A stretch of 64,000 bases of DNA from Luteimonas sp. JM171 (GCF_001717465.1 NZ_CP017074.1:1082873-1146872), one strand, 5' to 3'. Positions 34,945 through 44,401 are shown, counted from the first letter of the stretch. Notes: a model not told the origin generated them from the letters alone. Program-made: numbers and translations.

Positions 34945-37900
34945 ATGACCCGCAACGTCCTTGCCCTCGCGCTTGCCTGCGCGCTCGCCCCCCTCCCCGT
35001 CCTGGCCCAGGATCCGCCGCCCCCGCCGCAGCCGGTGGAGCAGCAGGAGGGCGACAACGTCGAGTTGGAGCAGGACGCGCTGGACGCGGCCGGCGTGGAA
35101 GAGGCAGACGCGCCGCTGGAATCGGCCCGCGGCCTGCGCGCCGACCCGGACGCTGCCGAGGACAACGGCAAGTGGAGCGTGGAATCCACCCAGGGCCAGG
35201 CCAAGACCGTGCGCTTCGAGACCAGCGAAGGGACCTGGATGGACGTGGACGTGTCGCCAGACGGCCGCACGATCGTGTTCTCGCTGCTGGGCGACCTGTA
35301 CCGGATGCCGGTCAGCGGCGGCGCCGCCACCCGCATCACCAGCGGCCGCGCCTGGGACATCCAGCCGCGCTGGTCGCCGGACGGCCGGCGCATCGCCTTC
35401 ACCTCCGACCGCAGCGGCGGCAACAACATCTGGACCATCGCCGCCGACGGCAGCGATGCGCGCCAGGTGACCGACGAGAGCTTCCGTCTGCTCAACAACC
35501 CCACCTGGACCCCGGACGGCGAGTACATCGTGGCCCGCAAGCACTTCACCTCGCGCCGCTCGCTGGGCGCGGGTGAGCTGTGGCTCTACCACGCCGGTGG
35601 CACCAGCGCCGGCATCCAGCTGGTGGAAAAGCCCAACGAGCAGCAGGACATCGGCGAGCCGAGCGTGTCGCCGGACGGCCGCTACGTGTACTACTCGCAG
35701 GACGTGAGCCCGGGCGGGGCGTTCGATTACAACCGCGACCCGCACGGCGTGATCTATTCCATCAAGCGCTTCGACCGCCACACGGGCAAGATCGAGGACG
35801 TGGTGCGCAGCCCCGGCGGCGCGGTGCGCCCGCAGGTGTCGCCCGACGGCCGTTCGCTGGCCTTCGTCAAGCGTGTGCGCGACAAGAGCGTGCTGCACCA
35901 CATGGACCTGGCCAGCGGCGAGATCCGGCCCGTGTGGGACGGGCTGAGCCACGACCAGCAGGAGGCCTGGGCGATCTTTGGTCCGTACACCGGCTTCAAC
36001 TGGATGCCCGATTCCAGCGCCGTGGTGCTGTGGGCCCAGGGTGGGCTGTGGCGGGTGGACATGGGCAGCGGCGAGGCGACGCAGGTGCCCTTCACCGCCC
36101 AGGTCGAGCAGGTGGTGTCCGAGGCGCTGCATTTCGCCCAGCAGCTGCCGGAGGGCACGTTCAACCCGAAGATGATCCGCGACGTGGCCACATCCGCCGA
36201 CGGCGGCACGCTGGTGTTCCATGCGCTGGGGCAGCTGTGGCGCAAGTCGCTGCCCAACGGCACCCCGCAGCGGCTGACCAGCAGCCGCGGCGTGTACGAA
36301 TATCAGCCGGGCTTCAGCGCCGACGGCCGGCATATGGTCTACACCACCTGGTCGGACGAGGGCATGGGCGCGATCCACGTGCGCGGGGCCAGCGGCTCCA
36401 GCGTGGGCCGCAAGATCACCGAGGAGCCGGGCTTCTACTACCACCCGCGCTTCTCTCCGGACGGGCGCCACGTGGTGTACAGCCGCAGCGGCGGCAGTGG
36501 CCTGACCGGCAGCCTGTGGTCCAACGAGCGCGGCATCTACGTCATTCCGGCTTCCGGCGGCGAGCCGGTGCGTGTGGCCGAATCCGGCCAGTCGCCGCAG
36601 TTCAACCACGACGGCACCCGGGTGCTGTACCTGGCCGGCGGCGGCATGGAGAAGAAGCTGATGTCGGTGGGCCTCAATGGCGAGGACCCGCGCGAGGTGT
36701 TCGACCTCAAGTACGTGGACTCGGTGCAGATCAGCCCGGACGGCAAGTGGGTGGCGTTCACCGAGCTGTTCCACGCCTACGTGGCGCCGATGCCCGAGGC
36801 CGGGCGCACCATCACCCTGGACCGCGAGACGCGCGCGCTGCCGGTGCGCCAGGTCAGTGCCGACGTGGGCAGCTACCTGCACTGGGCGGCCGATTCCAAC
36901 TCGGTGCACTGGCTGGTGGGCGACCGCTACCACTCGCGCCGGCTGGACCAGACCTTTGCGTTCCTGCCGGGCGCGCCGGCCGAGATCGCCGAGCCCGCGC
37001 CGGGCGGCGGCATCCCGGTCGGGCTCGAGGCGCCGGTGTATGCGCCGGATGAGGTGGTGGCGTTCACCAACGCGCGCATCGTGACCATGCGCGATGCGGA
37101 GAACGGCCAGGAAGTGATCGAGAACGGCACCATCGTGCTCAACGGCAATACCATCGCGGCGGTGGGCGCGGCCGGCGAGGTGCAGGTGCCGGCCGGCGCG
37201 AACGTGATCGACGCCAGCGGCAAGACCATCGTGCCGGGCATGATCGACGTGCACGCCCACGCCTCCAACTTCGGCTCCGGCGTGGTGCCGCAGCAGAACT
37301 GGGCGTACTACGCCAACCTCGCCTTCGGCATCACCACCCTGCACGATCCGTCGGCGACGACGGAGTTCGTGTTCTCGCAGTCCGAACTGCTGCAGGCCGG
37401 GCGCATGGTGGGCCCGCGCATGTTCTCCACCGGCACCATCCTGTACGGCGCCGATGGCGGCTTCAAGGCCGAGATCGACTCGCTCGACGACGCCCGCAGC
37501 CACCTGCGCCGGATGCAGGCCAACGGGGCGTTCTCGGTGAAGAGCTACAACCAGCCGCGCCGCGACCAGCGCCAGCAGGTCAACCAGGCCGCGCGCGAGC
37601 TGGGCATGCTGGTGGTGGAGGAAGGCGGCTCCACGTTCCACCACAACATGACCATGATCCTGGACGGCGCCACCGGCATCGAGCACAACCTGCCGATCGC
37701 CCCGCTGTACGACGACGTGGTGAACCTGTGGAAGGAAACCGACGTGCGCAACACGCCGACGCTGGTGGTGAGCTACGGCGGGCTGTCTGGCGAGTACTGG
37801 TGGTATGCGCGCGACAACGTGTGGGAGGACGCCAAGCTCAACCGCTTCTTCCCGCGCGAGACGCTGGACGCGCGCTCGATCCGCCGCGAGATCGCGCCGG

Positions 37901-38361
37901 ACTGGGACTACAACCACATCCGCATCGCCAAGGCGCTGAAGACGGTGCGCGACCAGGGGGTGAAGGTGCAGGTGGGCGGCCACGGCCAGCTGCAGGGCCT
38001 GGCCACGCATTGGGAGATCTGGATGCTGACGCAGGGCGGTTTCAGCAATTTCGAGGCGCTGCGGGCGGCGACGATCGATGGGGCCGATTACATTGGTTTC
38101 GGGTCGCAGCTGGGGTCGCTGGAAGTGGGCAAGCGTGCGGACCTGGTGGTGCTGGATGGCAATCCGCTGGAGAACATCCGGCACACGGCAGACACGCGCT
38201 ATGTGATGGTGGATGGGCGGCTGTTTGATGTGGCGGCGGACATGGCGGAGATCGGGAACCAGGCGGTGCCGGCGCCGACGTTCTACTGGCAGCATCATGG
38301 GCACGGGCAGACGTTCGGGGAGACCTTCGGGCCGACTTCCATGTGTTTCGGGGTGCATTGA
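34945..38361 (+). CDS. Exported amidohydrolase with TolB-type beta-propeller
   Basis: 1138 residues. A signal peptide (1-21, ending VLAQ) and a Pro/Glu-rich linker are followed by TolB/WD40-like propeller blades over about 80-690 (repeated SPDGRxxxFxxxxxG units such as WSPDGRRIAFTSDRSGG) and a C-terminal amidohydrolase TIM barrel (about 700-1120) with metal ligands in PGMIDVHAHASNFG. The family acts in the periplasm or outside the cell, probably on peptides or cyclic amides; the substrate is unknown. A strong terminator follows. Length and domain order are normal for such two-domain proteins. Confidence 0.88.
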   Translation: MTRNVLALALACALAPLPVLAQDPPPPPQPVEQQEGDNVELEQDALDAAGVEEADAPLESARGLRADPDAAEDNGKWSVESTQGQAKTVRFETSEGTWMDVDVSPDGRTIVFSLLGDLYRMPVSGGAATRITSGRAWDIQPRWSPDGRRIAFTSDRSGGNNIWTIAADGSDARQVTDESFRLLNNPTWTPDGEYIVARKHFTSRRSLGAGELWLYHAGGTSAGIQLVEKPNEQQDIGEPSVSPDGRYVYYSQDVSPGGAFDYNRDPHGVIYSIKRFDRHTGKIEDVVRSPGGAVRPQVSPDGRSLAFVKRVRDKSVLHHMDLASGEIRPVWDGLSHDQQEAWAIFGPYTGFNWMPDSSAVVLWAQGGLWRVDMGSGEATQVPFTAQVEQVVSEALHFAQQLPEGTFNPKMIRDVATSADGGTLVFHALGQLWRKSLPNGTPQRLTSSRGVYEYQPGFSADGRHMVYTTWSDEGMGAIHVRGASGSSVGRKITEEPGFYYHPRFSPDGRHVVYSRSGGSGLTGSLWSNERGIYVIPASGGEPVRVAESGQSPQFNHDGTRVLYLAGGGMEKKLMSVGLNGEDPREVFDLKYVDSVQISPDGKWVAFTELFHAYVAPMPEAGRTITLDRETRALPVRQVSADVGSYLHWAADSNSVHWLVGDRYHSRRLDQTFAFLPGAPAEIAEPAPGGGIPVGLEAPVYAPDEVVAFTNARIVTMRDAENGQEVIENGTIVLNGNTIAAVGAAGEVQVPAGANVIDASGKTIVPGMIDVHAHASNFGSGVVPQQNWAYYANLAFGITTLHDPSATTEFVFSQSELLQAGRMVGPRMFSTGTILYGADGGFKAEIDSLDDARSHLRRMQANGAFSVKSYNQPRRDQRQQVNQAARELGMLVVEEGGSTFHHNMTMILDGATGIEHNLPIAPLYDDVVNLWKETDVRNTPTLVVSYGGLSGEYWWYARDNVWEDAKLNRFFPRETLDARSIRREIAPDWDYNHIRIAKALKTVRDQGVKVQVGGHGQLQGLATHWEIWMLTQGGFSNFEALRAATIDGADYIGFGSQLGSLEVGKRADLVVLDGNPLENIRHTADTRYVMVDGRLFDVAADMAEIGNQAVPAPTFYWQHHGHGQTFGETFGPTSMCFGVH

Positions 38362-38375
38362 TCGTTCGGGCGAAC

Positions 38376-38410
38376 AGCCCCGCCGTGCGGTAGCGCGGCG
38401 GGGCTTTTTT
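38376..38410 (+). terminator. Rho-independent terminator of the propeller amidohydrolase
   Basis: A perfect 10-bp stem AGCCCCGCCG / CGGCGGGGCT with a 10-base loop, followed by six T (38405-38410). Confidence 0.92.
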
Positions 38411-38468
38411 GTGCTCGTCACTGGGGGGTGTGACGGTGCTTCGGTTGAGTTCGGCGGTGAACTGAGGG

Positions 38469-38574
38469 GCCCCGCCGCGGCCGGGAGGCCTTTTTGCTCC
38501 ATGTCCCCCGGCCTGCGCTTCGCTACGGCCTCCTCCTTTACTTACGCAAAAAGGCCTCCCGGCCACGGCGGGGC
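38469..38574. repeat. Compound repeat locus 1, hairpin 1 (core in + orientation)
   Basis: In the 419-base gap between convergent genes. Arms of 29 bases (38469-38497 and 38546-38574, 28 of 29 paired; they contain GGCCGGGAGGCCTTTTTGC) enclose a 48-base core at 38498-38545 that begins TCCATGTCCCCCGGCC and ends CCTCCTCCTTTACTTAC. The same core returns inverted at 38658-38705 and twice more at locus 2 (55218-55456). Confidence 0.9.
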
Positions 38575-38634
38575 TCGGCTCCGGAAAGGGGGGGCGTCGC
38601 TTCGCTCGCCATTCTTTTGCTGCGAAGACTGGAG

Positions 38635-38728
38635 CGTTGGGTGGGGGCCCTCCAGTCGTAAGTAAAGGAGGAGGCCGGAGCGCAGCGGAGGCCGGGGGAC
38701 ATGGAGACTGGAGGGCCCCCACCCGACG
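38635..38728. repeat. Compound repeat locus 1, hairpin 2 (core inverted)
   Basis: Arms of 23 bases (38635-38657 and 38706-38728, 22 of 23 paired, inner 17 perfect, ending CCTCCAGTC) enclose the 48-base core in inverted orientation (38658-38705). These arms are unrelated to those of hairpin 1. The 60 bases between the two hairpins differ from locus 2. Nothing else was seen in the gap apart from the terminator at 38376. Confidence 0.9.
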
Positions 38729-38780
38729 CCCCCGCGTCATATCAGGGGTGCTCTTCCCTGATGGGAAAGGGCCTTCTTCG

Positions 38781-39662
38781 CTATTCCACTACGGCCCGGG
38801 TGATTGCAGGAAGGGACTGTCCGGGCCAATCCAGGTCGTTGGCGACCTGGGCGCCTTCGCGCGTGCCTTCCAGGGCGACGATGTCGATGTCGGCGATCGC
38901 CCACTCACTGTTGGATCCGCGGGTGGTGGCGACGATGCCCTTGGGGGGCATGCCGTGGTCCATGGGGGCGTAGATGGCGGCTTCGCCGGTGTTCTCGTCG
39001 AGGGCGGGACTCCAGGGGGCTTCGCCGGCGGTGACGGCCTTGGCGACGAAGAAGCGGTTTTCCAGGGCGCGTGCCAGACAGCCGACCTCCACACGGGTTG
39101 CGCCGGCGGGGGTGTCGGTGCAGCTCGGGACCAGGAGGAGGCGGGCGCCGGCTTCGTACTGGGCGCGTACGGGAAGCGGGAATTCGGCGTCGTAGCAGAC
39201 CGCGATGCCGGCGCGCACGCCGGGCGCGGCTTCGAACACCTTGAGCGCGTCGCCGCCCTCGATGATGCCCAGCTGCTTTTCGAAGCCGGTCAGCTGCAGC
39301 TTGTCCTGGTACACGCGGCGGCCGTCGGGCGCGTACCACCAGGCGCGGTTGCGGAAGCGGCCGTCGCTGGTGGCGGTGAGGAAGGTGCCGGCCTGGATCG
39401 ACAGGCCCAGTTCGCGCGCCAGCCCGGAGAACAGTTCGTGCCAGGCCGGTTCCAACGGCTGCAGCGCGGCCATGGAGGCGGCCAGGTCCAGGCGCTGTTC
39501 CGGGGGCTGGCCGGCGGCGAGTTCCAGCGACAGGTATTCGGGCAGCACGGCGAGCTGGGCGCCCGCCTTGGCGGCTTCGGACAGCAGCGCGCGCTGCCTG
39601 TAGGCGAAGGCGTCGAAGTCCTTCGGCGCGCCGATGAGGTATTTGGCGGCGGCAATCTTCAT
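38781..39662 (-). CDS. Carbon-nitrogen hydrolase (nitrilase superfamily)
   Basis: 293 residues. The catalytic triad of the superfamily is in place: Glu42 (LPEYLS), Lys121 (YQDKLQLT) and Cys156 (AVCYDAEFP). The family hydrolyses amides, nitriles or N-carbamoyl groups in the cytoplasm; the substrate is unknown. It overlaps the acetyltransferase gene upstream by 4 bases (ATGA), so the two, with the NTF2-like gene before them, form a three-gene operon on the minus strand. Confidence 0.9.
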   Translation of the reverse strand: MKIAAAKYLIGAPKDFDAFAYRQRALLSEAAKAGAQLAVLPEYLSLELAAGQPPEQRLDLAASMAALQPLEPAWHELFSGLARELGLSIQAGTFLTATSDGRFRNRAWWYAPDGRRVYQDKLQLTGFEKQLGIIEGGDALKVFEAAPGVRAGIAVCYDAEFPLPVRAQYEAGARLLLVPSCTDTPAGATRVEVGCLARALENRFFVAKAVTAGEAPWSPALDENTGEAAIYAPMDHGMPPKGIVATTRGSNSEWAIADIDIVALEGTREGAQVANDLDWPGQSLPAITRAVVE

Positions 39663-40291
39663 GCGTCGGACTCCAGCCGTCGCAGCCAGAAGGTCAGCGA
39701 CTTGTCGGATTCTCCGGTTTCGCCGTGTTCCTTCCAGGCCAGGCGCATGGTCATGCCGGGCTGGCGCTCGTAGCCGCGGCCGATCCAGAAGGCGTCGTTG
39801 TCGCGTGCGCCTGACGGCCGGCGGGGATCGTCCGGGGCGCGGTCGACGGCGGCAAAGGCGCTCCAGCGGAACCGGCCCAGCGCCCGCGCATGCGCTTCGC
39901 GCGCGTCGAAGAAGCGGTGGCCCAGGCCGCGTCCGCGGTATTCGGCCAGCAGCACGGACTCGGCGCAGTAGAACACCTCGTCGACCGGGATCCCGCGCGC
40001 GATGAACGGCTGCTGGAAGCCGTCGTCCTCGTCGGCCAGCGGCAGCCCGGTGGATGCGCCCACCACGCGGTCGCCGTCCAGCGCCAGCACGCAGATGCTG
40101 TCCGGCGTGTCGACGTAGGCCTGCAGGTAGCGCGCCTCGTAGTCGAAGTCGCCGTCGTAGAGGTACGGGAACTCGCGGAACACGGCGATGCGCAGGCGCG
40201 CGACCTCGTCCAGCCGCGGTGCGATGTCCCGGCCCGTCAGGACCTGGGTGCGCAGCGGCGGCGCGGCGACGTCAGCGCGAGACCTGGGCAA
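39659..40291 (-). CDS. GNAT-family N-acetyltransferase, TTG start proposed
   Basis: About 210 residues. GNAT fold with the acetyl-CoA loop in AESVLLAEYRGRGLGHRFFD and a core VARLRIAVFREFPYLYDG. The acceptor is unknown. No ATG or GTG lies near the expected N-terminus; a TTG at 40291 with GAGG 6 bases upstream is the best start, and it puts the first 20 bases inside the end of the preceding NTF2-like gene. The pairing with a nitrilase-superfamily gene is common in related bacteria and suggests one shared pathway. Confidence 0.75.
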   Translation of the reverse strand: MPRSRADVAAPPLRTQVLTGRDIAPRLDEVARLRIAVFREFPYLYDGDFDYEARYLQAYVDTPDSICVLALDGDRVVGASTGLPLADEDDGFQQPFIARGIPVDEVFYCAESVLLAEYRGRGLGHRFFDAREAHARALGRFRWSAFAAVDRAPDDPRRPSGARDNDAFWIGRGYERQPGMTMRLAWKEHGETGESDKSLTFWLRRLESDA

Positions 40292-40673
40292 TCCAGTCCT
40301 CAAGGTTGTAGTAGTTGGTGACCCGGGCGATGCGGCCGTCGCGGACCTCGAAGAATGCCCCGCCGGGCAGCACGTACTGCTGGCCGCGGGCCTCGGGCAG
40401 GCCGGCGTCGCTGGCCTTGTAGGTCCCGTGCACCACGTACTCGGCCGCCGCGCGGGTGTCGTCGGCGGAAGCCATGACGGCGATGTCGCGCAGCTGCTCC
40501 GAGTAGCTCGCATCCATGCGCGCCAGGAAGGTGCGGAAAGCGTCGCGCCCGGTTTCGCGCGGGCCCTGGTTGAGGTCGTGGGCGACGTCGTCGGTGAGCA
40601 GGGCGAGCATGCCCTCCCAGTCGGCCCGGTTGAAGGCGTCGTAATAGGCGTTGATGAGCGCGATGGTTTCCAT
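40272..40673 (-). CDS. NTF2/SnoaL-like protein (ketosteroid-isomerase fold)
   Basis: 133 residues from the ATG at 40673. Small cone-fold protein (ALINAYYDAFNRADWEGMLA, DDVAHDLNQGPRETGR, GGAFFEVRDGRIARVTNYYN). Similar proteins are isomerases, hydratases or ligand carriers; no specific role can be given. It has no signal peptide, unlike the NTF2-like protein at 9600-10148. It is first in the operon with the acetyltransferase and C-N hydrolase. Confidence 0.82.
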   Translation of the reverse strand: METIALINAYYDAFNRADWEGMLALLTDDVAHDLNQGPRETGRDAFRTFLARMDASYSEQLRDIAVMASADDTRAAAEYVVHGTYKASDAGLPEARGQQYVLPGGAFFEVRDGRIARVTNYYNLEDWIAQVSR

Positions 40674-40789
40674 GCGGCGAAGTATACCCCCCTCCAGTAT
40701 CCGAAGGCCTGAATATCGCCCCCCGATTGCCCGCTGGGACGGCATACTCCGGCGAACGCGCAACGCGCGCCTGGCGGGGATGGGGATAC

Positions 40790-41209
40790 ATGAAACACTG
40801 GTTGCGGAACATCGCCGCGGTCGTGGCCGGATTCATCGTCGGCAGCGCGGTCAACATGGGGATCATTGCGCTGGGGCCGATGCTGGTGCCGCCGCCTGCC
40901 GGAGTGGACATGACCACGCCCGAGGGGCTGGCGGCGGGCATGCATCTGCTGGCGCCGAAGCATTTCCTCGCGCCATTCCTGGCGCATGCACTGGGCACTC
41001 TCGCCGGGGCGCTCACGGCTTACCTCGTGGCTGGGACGCGGAAGGAAGCATTCGCCCTGGTGATAGGCCTGCTGTTCCTGGTCGGCGGCATCGCCGCGGC
41101 GTTCATGATCCCGGCCCCGGCCTGGTTCATCGCCGCCGACCTGGTGCTGGCCTACCTGCCGATGGCGTGGCTGGCGATCCTCGTGGGCCGGCGCCTGTCG
41201 GGGGCGTAG
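40790..41209 (+). CDS. Four-helix membrane protein, unknown function
   Basis: 139 residues, ATG at 40790 after a GGGGAT site. Hydrophobic segments near 7-30, 60-82, 88-108 and 113-133 with a KEAF turn between the second and third. No family is recognised. It ends 7 bases before the end of the convergent selD gene, and no separate terminator is seen between them. Confidence 0.7.
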   Translation: MKHWLRNIAAVVAGFIVGSAVNMGIIALGPMLVPPPAGVDMTTPEGLAAGMHLLAPKHFLAPFLAHALGTLAGALTAYLVAGTRKEAFALVIGLLFLVGGIAAAFMIPAPAWFIAADLVLAYLPMAWLAILVGRRLSGA

Positions 41210-41216
41210 GCCCGGC

Positions 41217-42275
41217 CTACGAGACTTCCACGCGCGCCTCGCCGGCGCGGGTTTCGCCGATGATGGCGGCCTCGGCGAAGCCCTGGTCCTGGAAGATCTC
41301 CAGCACCTCGCCCAGCGCCTGCGGGGCGCAGGAGACCAGCAGGCCGCCGGAGGTCTGCGGATCGGTGAGCAGGTCGCGGGCGGTCTGGTCGATGCCGGCG
41401 CCGAGCTCCACCCCATCGCCATAGGACGCCCAGTTGCGCCCGGAGGCGCCGGTGACCACGCCGTCGGCGGCCAGCTCGCGCACGCCCGGCAGCCAGGGCA
41501 GGTCCTCGAAGCGCAGGCGCACGGTGAGCCCGGCGCCGCGCGCCAGCTCCAGCGCGTGGCCGAGCAGGCCAAAGCCGGTGACGTCGGTCATCGCGTGCAC
41601 GTCGGGCAGCGCGGCCAGCGCCACGCCGGGGCGATTGAGCCTGGTGGTGGCCTCGATCATCGCCTTGTAGCCGGCGTCGTCCAGCACGCCGCGCTTGAAC
41701 GCCGCCGACATCACGCCCACGCCCAGCGGCTTGCCCAGCACCAGGACGTCGCCGGGGCGGGCGTCGGAATTGCGGCGGACGCGGTCCGGGTGGGCGATGC
41801 CCATCGCGGCCAGGCCGTAGATGGGTTCAACCGAGTCGATGCTGTGTCCGCCGGCCACCGGGATCCCGGCATCGGCGCAGACATCCTCGCCGCCGCGCAG
41901 GATGGCGGCGATGTCCTCGTGCGGCAGCGCATTGATCGGCATGCCCACGATGGCCAGCGCCATGATCGGGTTGCCGCCCATGGCGTACACGTCCGACAGC
42001 GCGTTGGTGGCGGCGATGCGGCCGAAGTCGTACGGGTCGTCGACGATCGGCATGAAGAAGTCGGTGGTGGCGATCAGCGCCTGCTCGTCGTTGAGGCGGT
42101 AGACGGCGGCGTCGTCGGCGGTGTCGTTGCCGATCATCAGGCCCGGCCAGGCCTGGGCCGGCGCCGCGCGCTTGAGCAGGCCGGCCAGCACGCCGGGTGC
42201 GATCTTGCAGCCGCAGCCGCCGCCGTGGGAGAGCGAAGTCAGGCGGGGCTTGGCGGTATCGGGGGAATCAGTCAT
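41217..42275 (-). CDS. selD: Selenide, water dikinase (selenophosphate synthetase)
   Basis: 352 residues. Makes selenophosphate from selenide and ATP, the selenium donor for Sec-tRNA. The active-site loop GGGCGCK gives Cys21 and Lys24, matching Cys17 and Lys20 of E. coli SelD, so this is the cysteine form and does not itself need selenocysteine. AIRS-type ATP-binding parts follow (DVYAMGGNPIMALAIVGMP; AGGHSIDSVEPIYGLA). It lies 64 bases downstream of the tRNA-Sec gene on the same strand. Confidence 0.96.
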   Translation of the reverse strand: MTDSPDTAKPRLTSLSHGGGCGCKIAPGVLAGLLKRAAPAQAWPGLMIGNDTADDAAVYRLNDEQALIATTDFFMPIVDDPYDFGRIAATNALSDVYAMGGNPIMALAIVGMPINALPHEDIAAILRGGEDVCADAGIPVAGGHSIDSVEPIYGLAAMGIAHPDRVRRNSDARPGDVLVLGKPLGVGVMSAAFKRGVLDDAGYKAMIEATTRLNRPGVALAALPDVHAMTDVTGFGLLGHALELARGAGLTVRLRFEDLPWLPGVRELAADGVVTGASGRNWASYGDGVELGAGIDQTARDLLTDPQTSGGLLVSCAPQALGEVLEIFQDQGFAEAAIIGETRAGEARVEVS

Positions 42276-42339
42276 GGGGCCCAGTATCGCCCGCCGCGCG
42301 AGGATGCGTCATGCGGGTGGCAGGCGCGCGGCCGGGGGA

Positions 42340-42435
42340 TGGCGGAAGGCAACAGGAGTCGAACCTGCCTGGGAGCGGCTGACGCCCCCAACCGGGTTTG
42401 AAGCCCGGCCGCGCCACCGGGCGCGCTTGCCTTCC
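42340..42435 (-). tRNA. selC: tRNA-Sec (anticodon TCA)
   Basis: 96 bases including the encoded CCA (42342-42340). An 8-bp acceptor stem GGAAGGCA / TGCCTTCC with discriminator G, anticodon TCA at 42401-42399 in a CTTCAAA loop, a long variable arm, and the T-arm AGGTTCGACTCCT, which is the same as in E. coli selC. It lies between selB and selD, 34 bases after selB. Confidence 0.96.
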
Positions 42436-42469
42436 ATCGAACGTTTGACGTTAGCACAGGCCGGCGGCC

Positions 42470-44401
42470 TCATCGGCCCGTGCGCAGCGCCTGCAGCCAG
42501 GCGCTGTCCTCGCGCAGCAGGTGGCTGTCGCGCACGCGGCGGGTGAGGCCGGTGCGGTCGAGGTATTCGAGGATCTGGATGGCGCGCTTGCGGCCCAGGC
42601 CGGTGGCATCGCGGAAGCCCGCGGCGGTCACGCCGCCGTCCTCCGCTGCCAGCCGGGCCACCAGCTCGGCCACCTCGCGCATGCGGTCGCGATGGAAGAA
42701 CAGGTCGCGCACCACCTGGAACACGTTGCCCTGCAGCGCCAGCGTGCGCAGCACCCGCCGCACGCGCTCTTCCGGCGCGGCCTCCACCTTCGCTAGGTCG
42801 CGCACCCACAGCGGCTCGATCTCCGATCCGGCCAGGTGCGCCAGCAGCCGCTCGCCCAGCGCCGCATCGTCGGCGTCCAGGGTGATGCTGTGGCCGGGAA
42901 GATGGAGCCACACGCCGTTGCGGCGCAGGCTGCCGTCGCCCACCAGCTCTTCCAGCAGCACCTGCCACAGCCCGGCCGGGGCGGTGGGCAGGGCGATCCG
43001 GCGCAGGCGCGTCGCTTCCGGGCCCGGTTCGTCGGGGCTTTCGGCGTGGAACGTGGCCAGTGCCTGCTCGATGCGGGCGCGCAGCGCAGCCAGGCACTCA
43101 CCGGTGATGGCCACGCGCGGGCCGCTGCGCGGCGCCAGCCAGCGCGCGCTGGCGGGAAGTTCCAGGCTTTCGGGCGGCATGCCGGTCAGCCGGACGAGGG
43201 TCGCCTCGTCGATGCCGTGTTCGGCGTGGGCGAGCATGGCATCCAGGCCCTTGCCTTCGAGCATGGCGTCCACGCCGTCCAGCCACGCCATGCGCTGGGG
43301 CGAGCGGCGCCGGCGCCGCGGGCCGTTGGGATCAAGCACCCGGCCGCCGCCAACGGTGTGGGTGGCATTGGCATCGCGCACGATGAAGCGGTCGCCGGGC
43401 GCCGCGCACAGGGGTTCGTCGAACACCAGCTGCACCCGCCCGCGTGCGCCGGGGCCCAGGTCGCCATTGCCCAGCGGCACCGCGTGCGCCCGCCGCCGCG
43501 CGGTGCCCAGGTGCACGTGCAGGGGCGTCCAGTTGCCCACCGCCATGCCGGCGCCTTCCAGCAGCTGCAGCTCTACGTCGATGTTGCGGCTGGCCGCGAA
43601 GGCGCGCGCGTCGGCGATCCAGTCGCCGCGGCGGATGGCGTCGCGCTCGATGCCGGCGAGGTTCAGCGCGCAGCGCTGGCCGGCGCGGCCCTCGGCGCTG
43701 GGCCGGTCCTGGGCGTGGATGTTGCGCACCCGCACCGGCTTGCCCGAAGGCGCCAGCACCAGCCGCGCGCCGTCGTCTCCGGCCGCGACCTTGCCGCCAA
43801 ACACGGTGCCGGTGACCACGGTGCCGTGGCCGGCCAGGGTGAACACCCGGTCCACCGCCAAGCGGAACAGGCCGTCGTCGCGGCGCCCGGCCCAGGCCTG
43901 GCTGGCGGCTTCGATATGCGCGCGCAGGGCTGCGAGCCCCGCGTCATCGGGATCGGTGGCGTTGACCGCGAACACCGGCGCCTCGGCCAGCGACCCACCG
44001 GCCACCAGCGCCGCGATCTCCGCGCGCACGCGCTCCAGCCGGCCGGCGTCCGCGCGGTCGGCCTTGGTCAGCGCCAGCGCGCCGCGGCCGATGCCCAGCA
44101 GCCCCAGGATCGCCAGGTGCTCGCGGGTCTGCGGCATCACGCCGTCGTCGGCGGCCACCACCAGCAGGCCGAAGTCGATGCCCGAGGCGCCGGCAGCCAT
44201 GGTGTGCACCAGCTTCTCGTGGCCGGGCACGTCGATGTAGCCCAGCACCCGGCCGTCGGGAAGCGGCGCATAGGCGTAGCCCAGCTCGATCGAGATGCCG
44301 CGCGCCTGCTCTTCCTTCAGGCGGTCGGTCTGCACGCCGGTGAGCGCGCCCACCAGCGTGGTCTTGCCGTGGTCGATATGGCCCGCGGTGCCGACGATCA
44401 C
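42470..44401 (-). CDS. selB: Selenocysteine-specific elongation factor SelB
   Basis: 643 residues with a GTG start that overlaps the selA stop by 4 bases. The GTPase G1 box GHIDHGKT lies at 7-14, then [10 protein letters not shown] (G3) and LTKADRAD (G4); EF-Tu-like domains 2-3 follow and the C-terminal 250 residues form winged helices ([40 protein letters not shown]) that bind the SECIS hairpin of the mRNA. It brings Sec-tRNA to UGA codons such as that of fdnG in this locus. Confidence 0.96.
   Translation of the reverse strand: MIVGTAGHIDHGKTTLVGALTGVQTDRLKEEQARGISIELGYAYAPLPDGRVLGYIDVPGHEKLVHTMAAGASGIDFGLLVVAADDGVMPQTREHLAILGLLGIGRGALALTKADRADAGRLERVRAEIAALVAGGSLAEAPVFAVNATDPDDAGLAALRAHIEAASQAWAGRRDDGLFRLAVDRVFTLAGHGTVVTGTVFGGKVAAGDDGARLVLAPSGKPVRVRNIHAQDRPSAEGRAGQRCALNLAGIERDAIRRGDWIADARAFAASRNIDVELQLLEGAGMAVGNWTPLHVHLGTARRRAHAVPLGNGDLGPGARGRVQLVFDEPLCAAPGDRFIVRDANATHTVGGGRVLDPNGPRRRRRSPQRMAWLDGVDAMLEGKGLDAMLAHAEHGIDEATLVRLTGMPPESLELPASARWLAPRSGPRVAITGECLAALRARIEQALATFHAESPDEPGPEATRLRRIALPTAPAGLWQVLLEELVGDGSLRRNGVWLHLPGHSITLDADDAALGERLLAHLAGSEIEPLWVRDLAKVEAAPEERVRRVLRTLALQGNVFQVVRDLFFHRDRMREVAELVARLAAEDGGVTAAGFRDATGLGRKRAIQILEYLDRTGLTRRVRDSHLLREDSAWLQALRTGR

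Noticed and set aside
34750..38502. 1250-codon open frame opposite the propeller amidohydrolase
   Set aside because: Same shadow effect; the plus-strand protein has a signal peptide, propeller repeats and metal ligands.
38502..38661. Small open frames inside the compound repeats (translations starting MEQKGLP or with KGGGRS)
   Set aside because: They recur only because the repeat recurs, have no ribosome sites or conserved ends, and are explained by the hairpins.
38469..38728. The 48-base cores as a small CRISPR array
   Set aside because: Copies are in opposite orientation, bounded by inverted arms, with no regular spacers and no cas genes.
40300..41572. Long minus-strand frame joining the acetyltransferase with sequence opposite 40790-41209 and part of selD
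   Set aside because: Only the last ~210 codons are GNAT-like; the rest is out of frame with selD and the NTF2-like gene.
42340..42435. tRNA-Sec gene as the attachment site of an integrated element
   Set aside because: No integrase gene and no repeat of the tRNA 3' end was seen nearby; the flanking genes belong to the same pathway.
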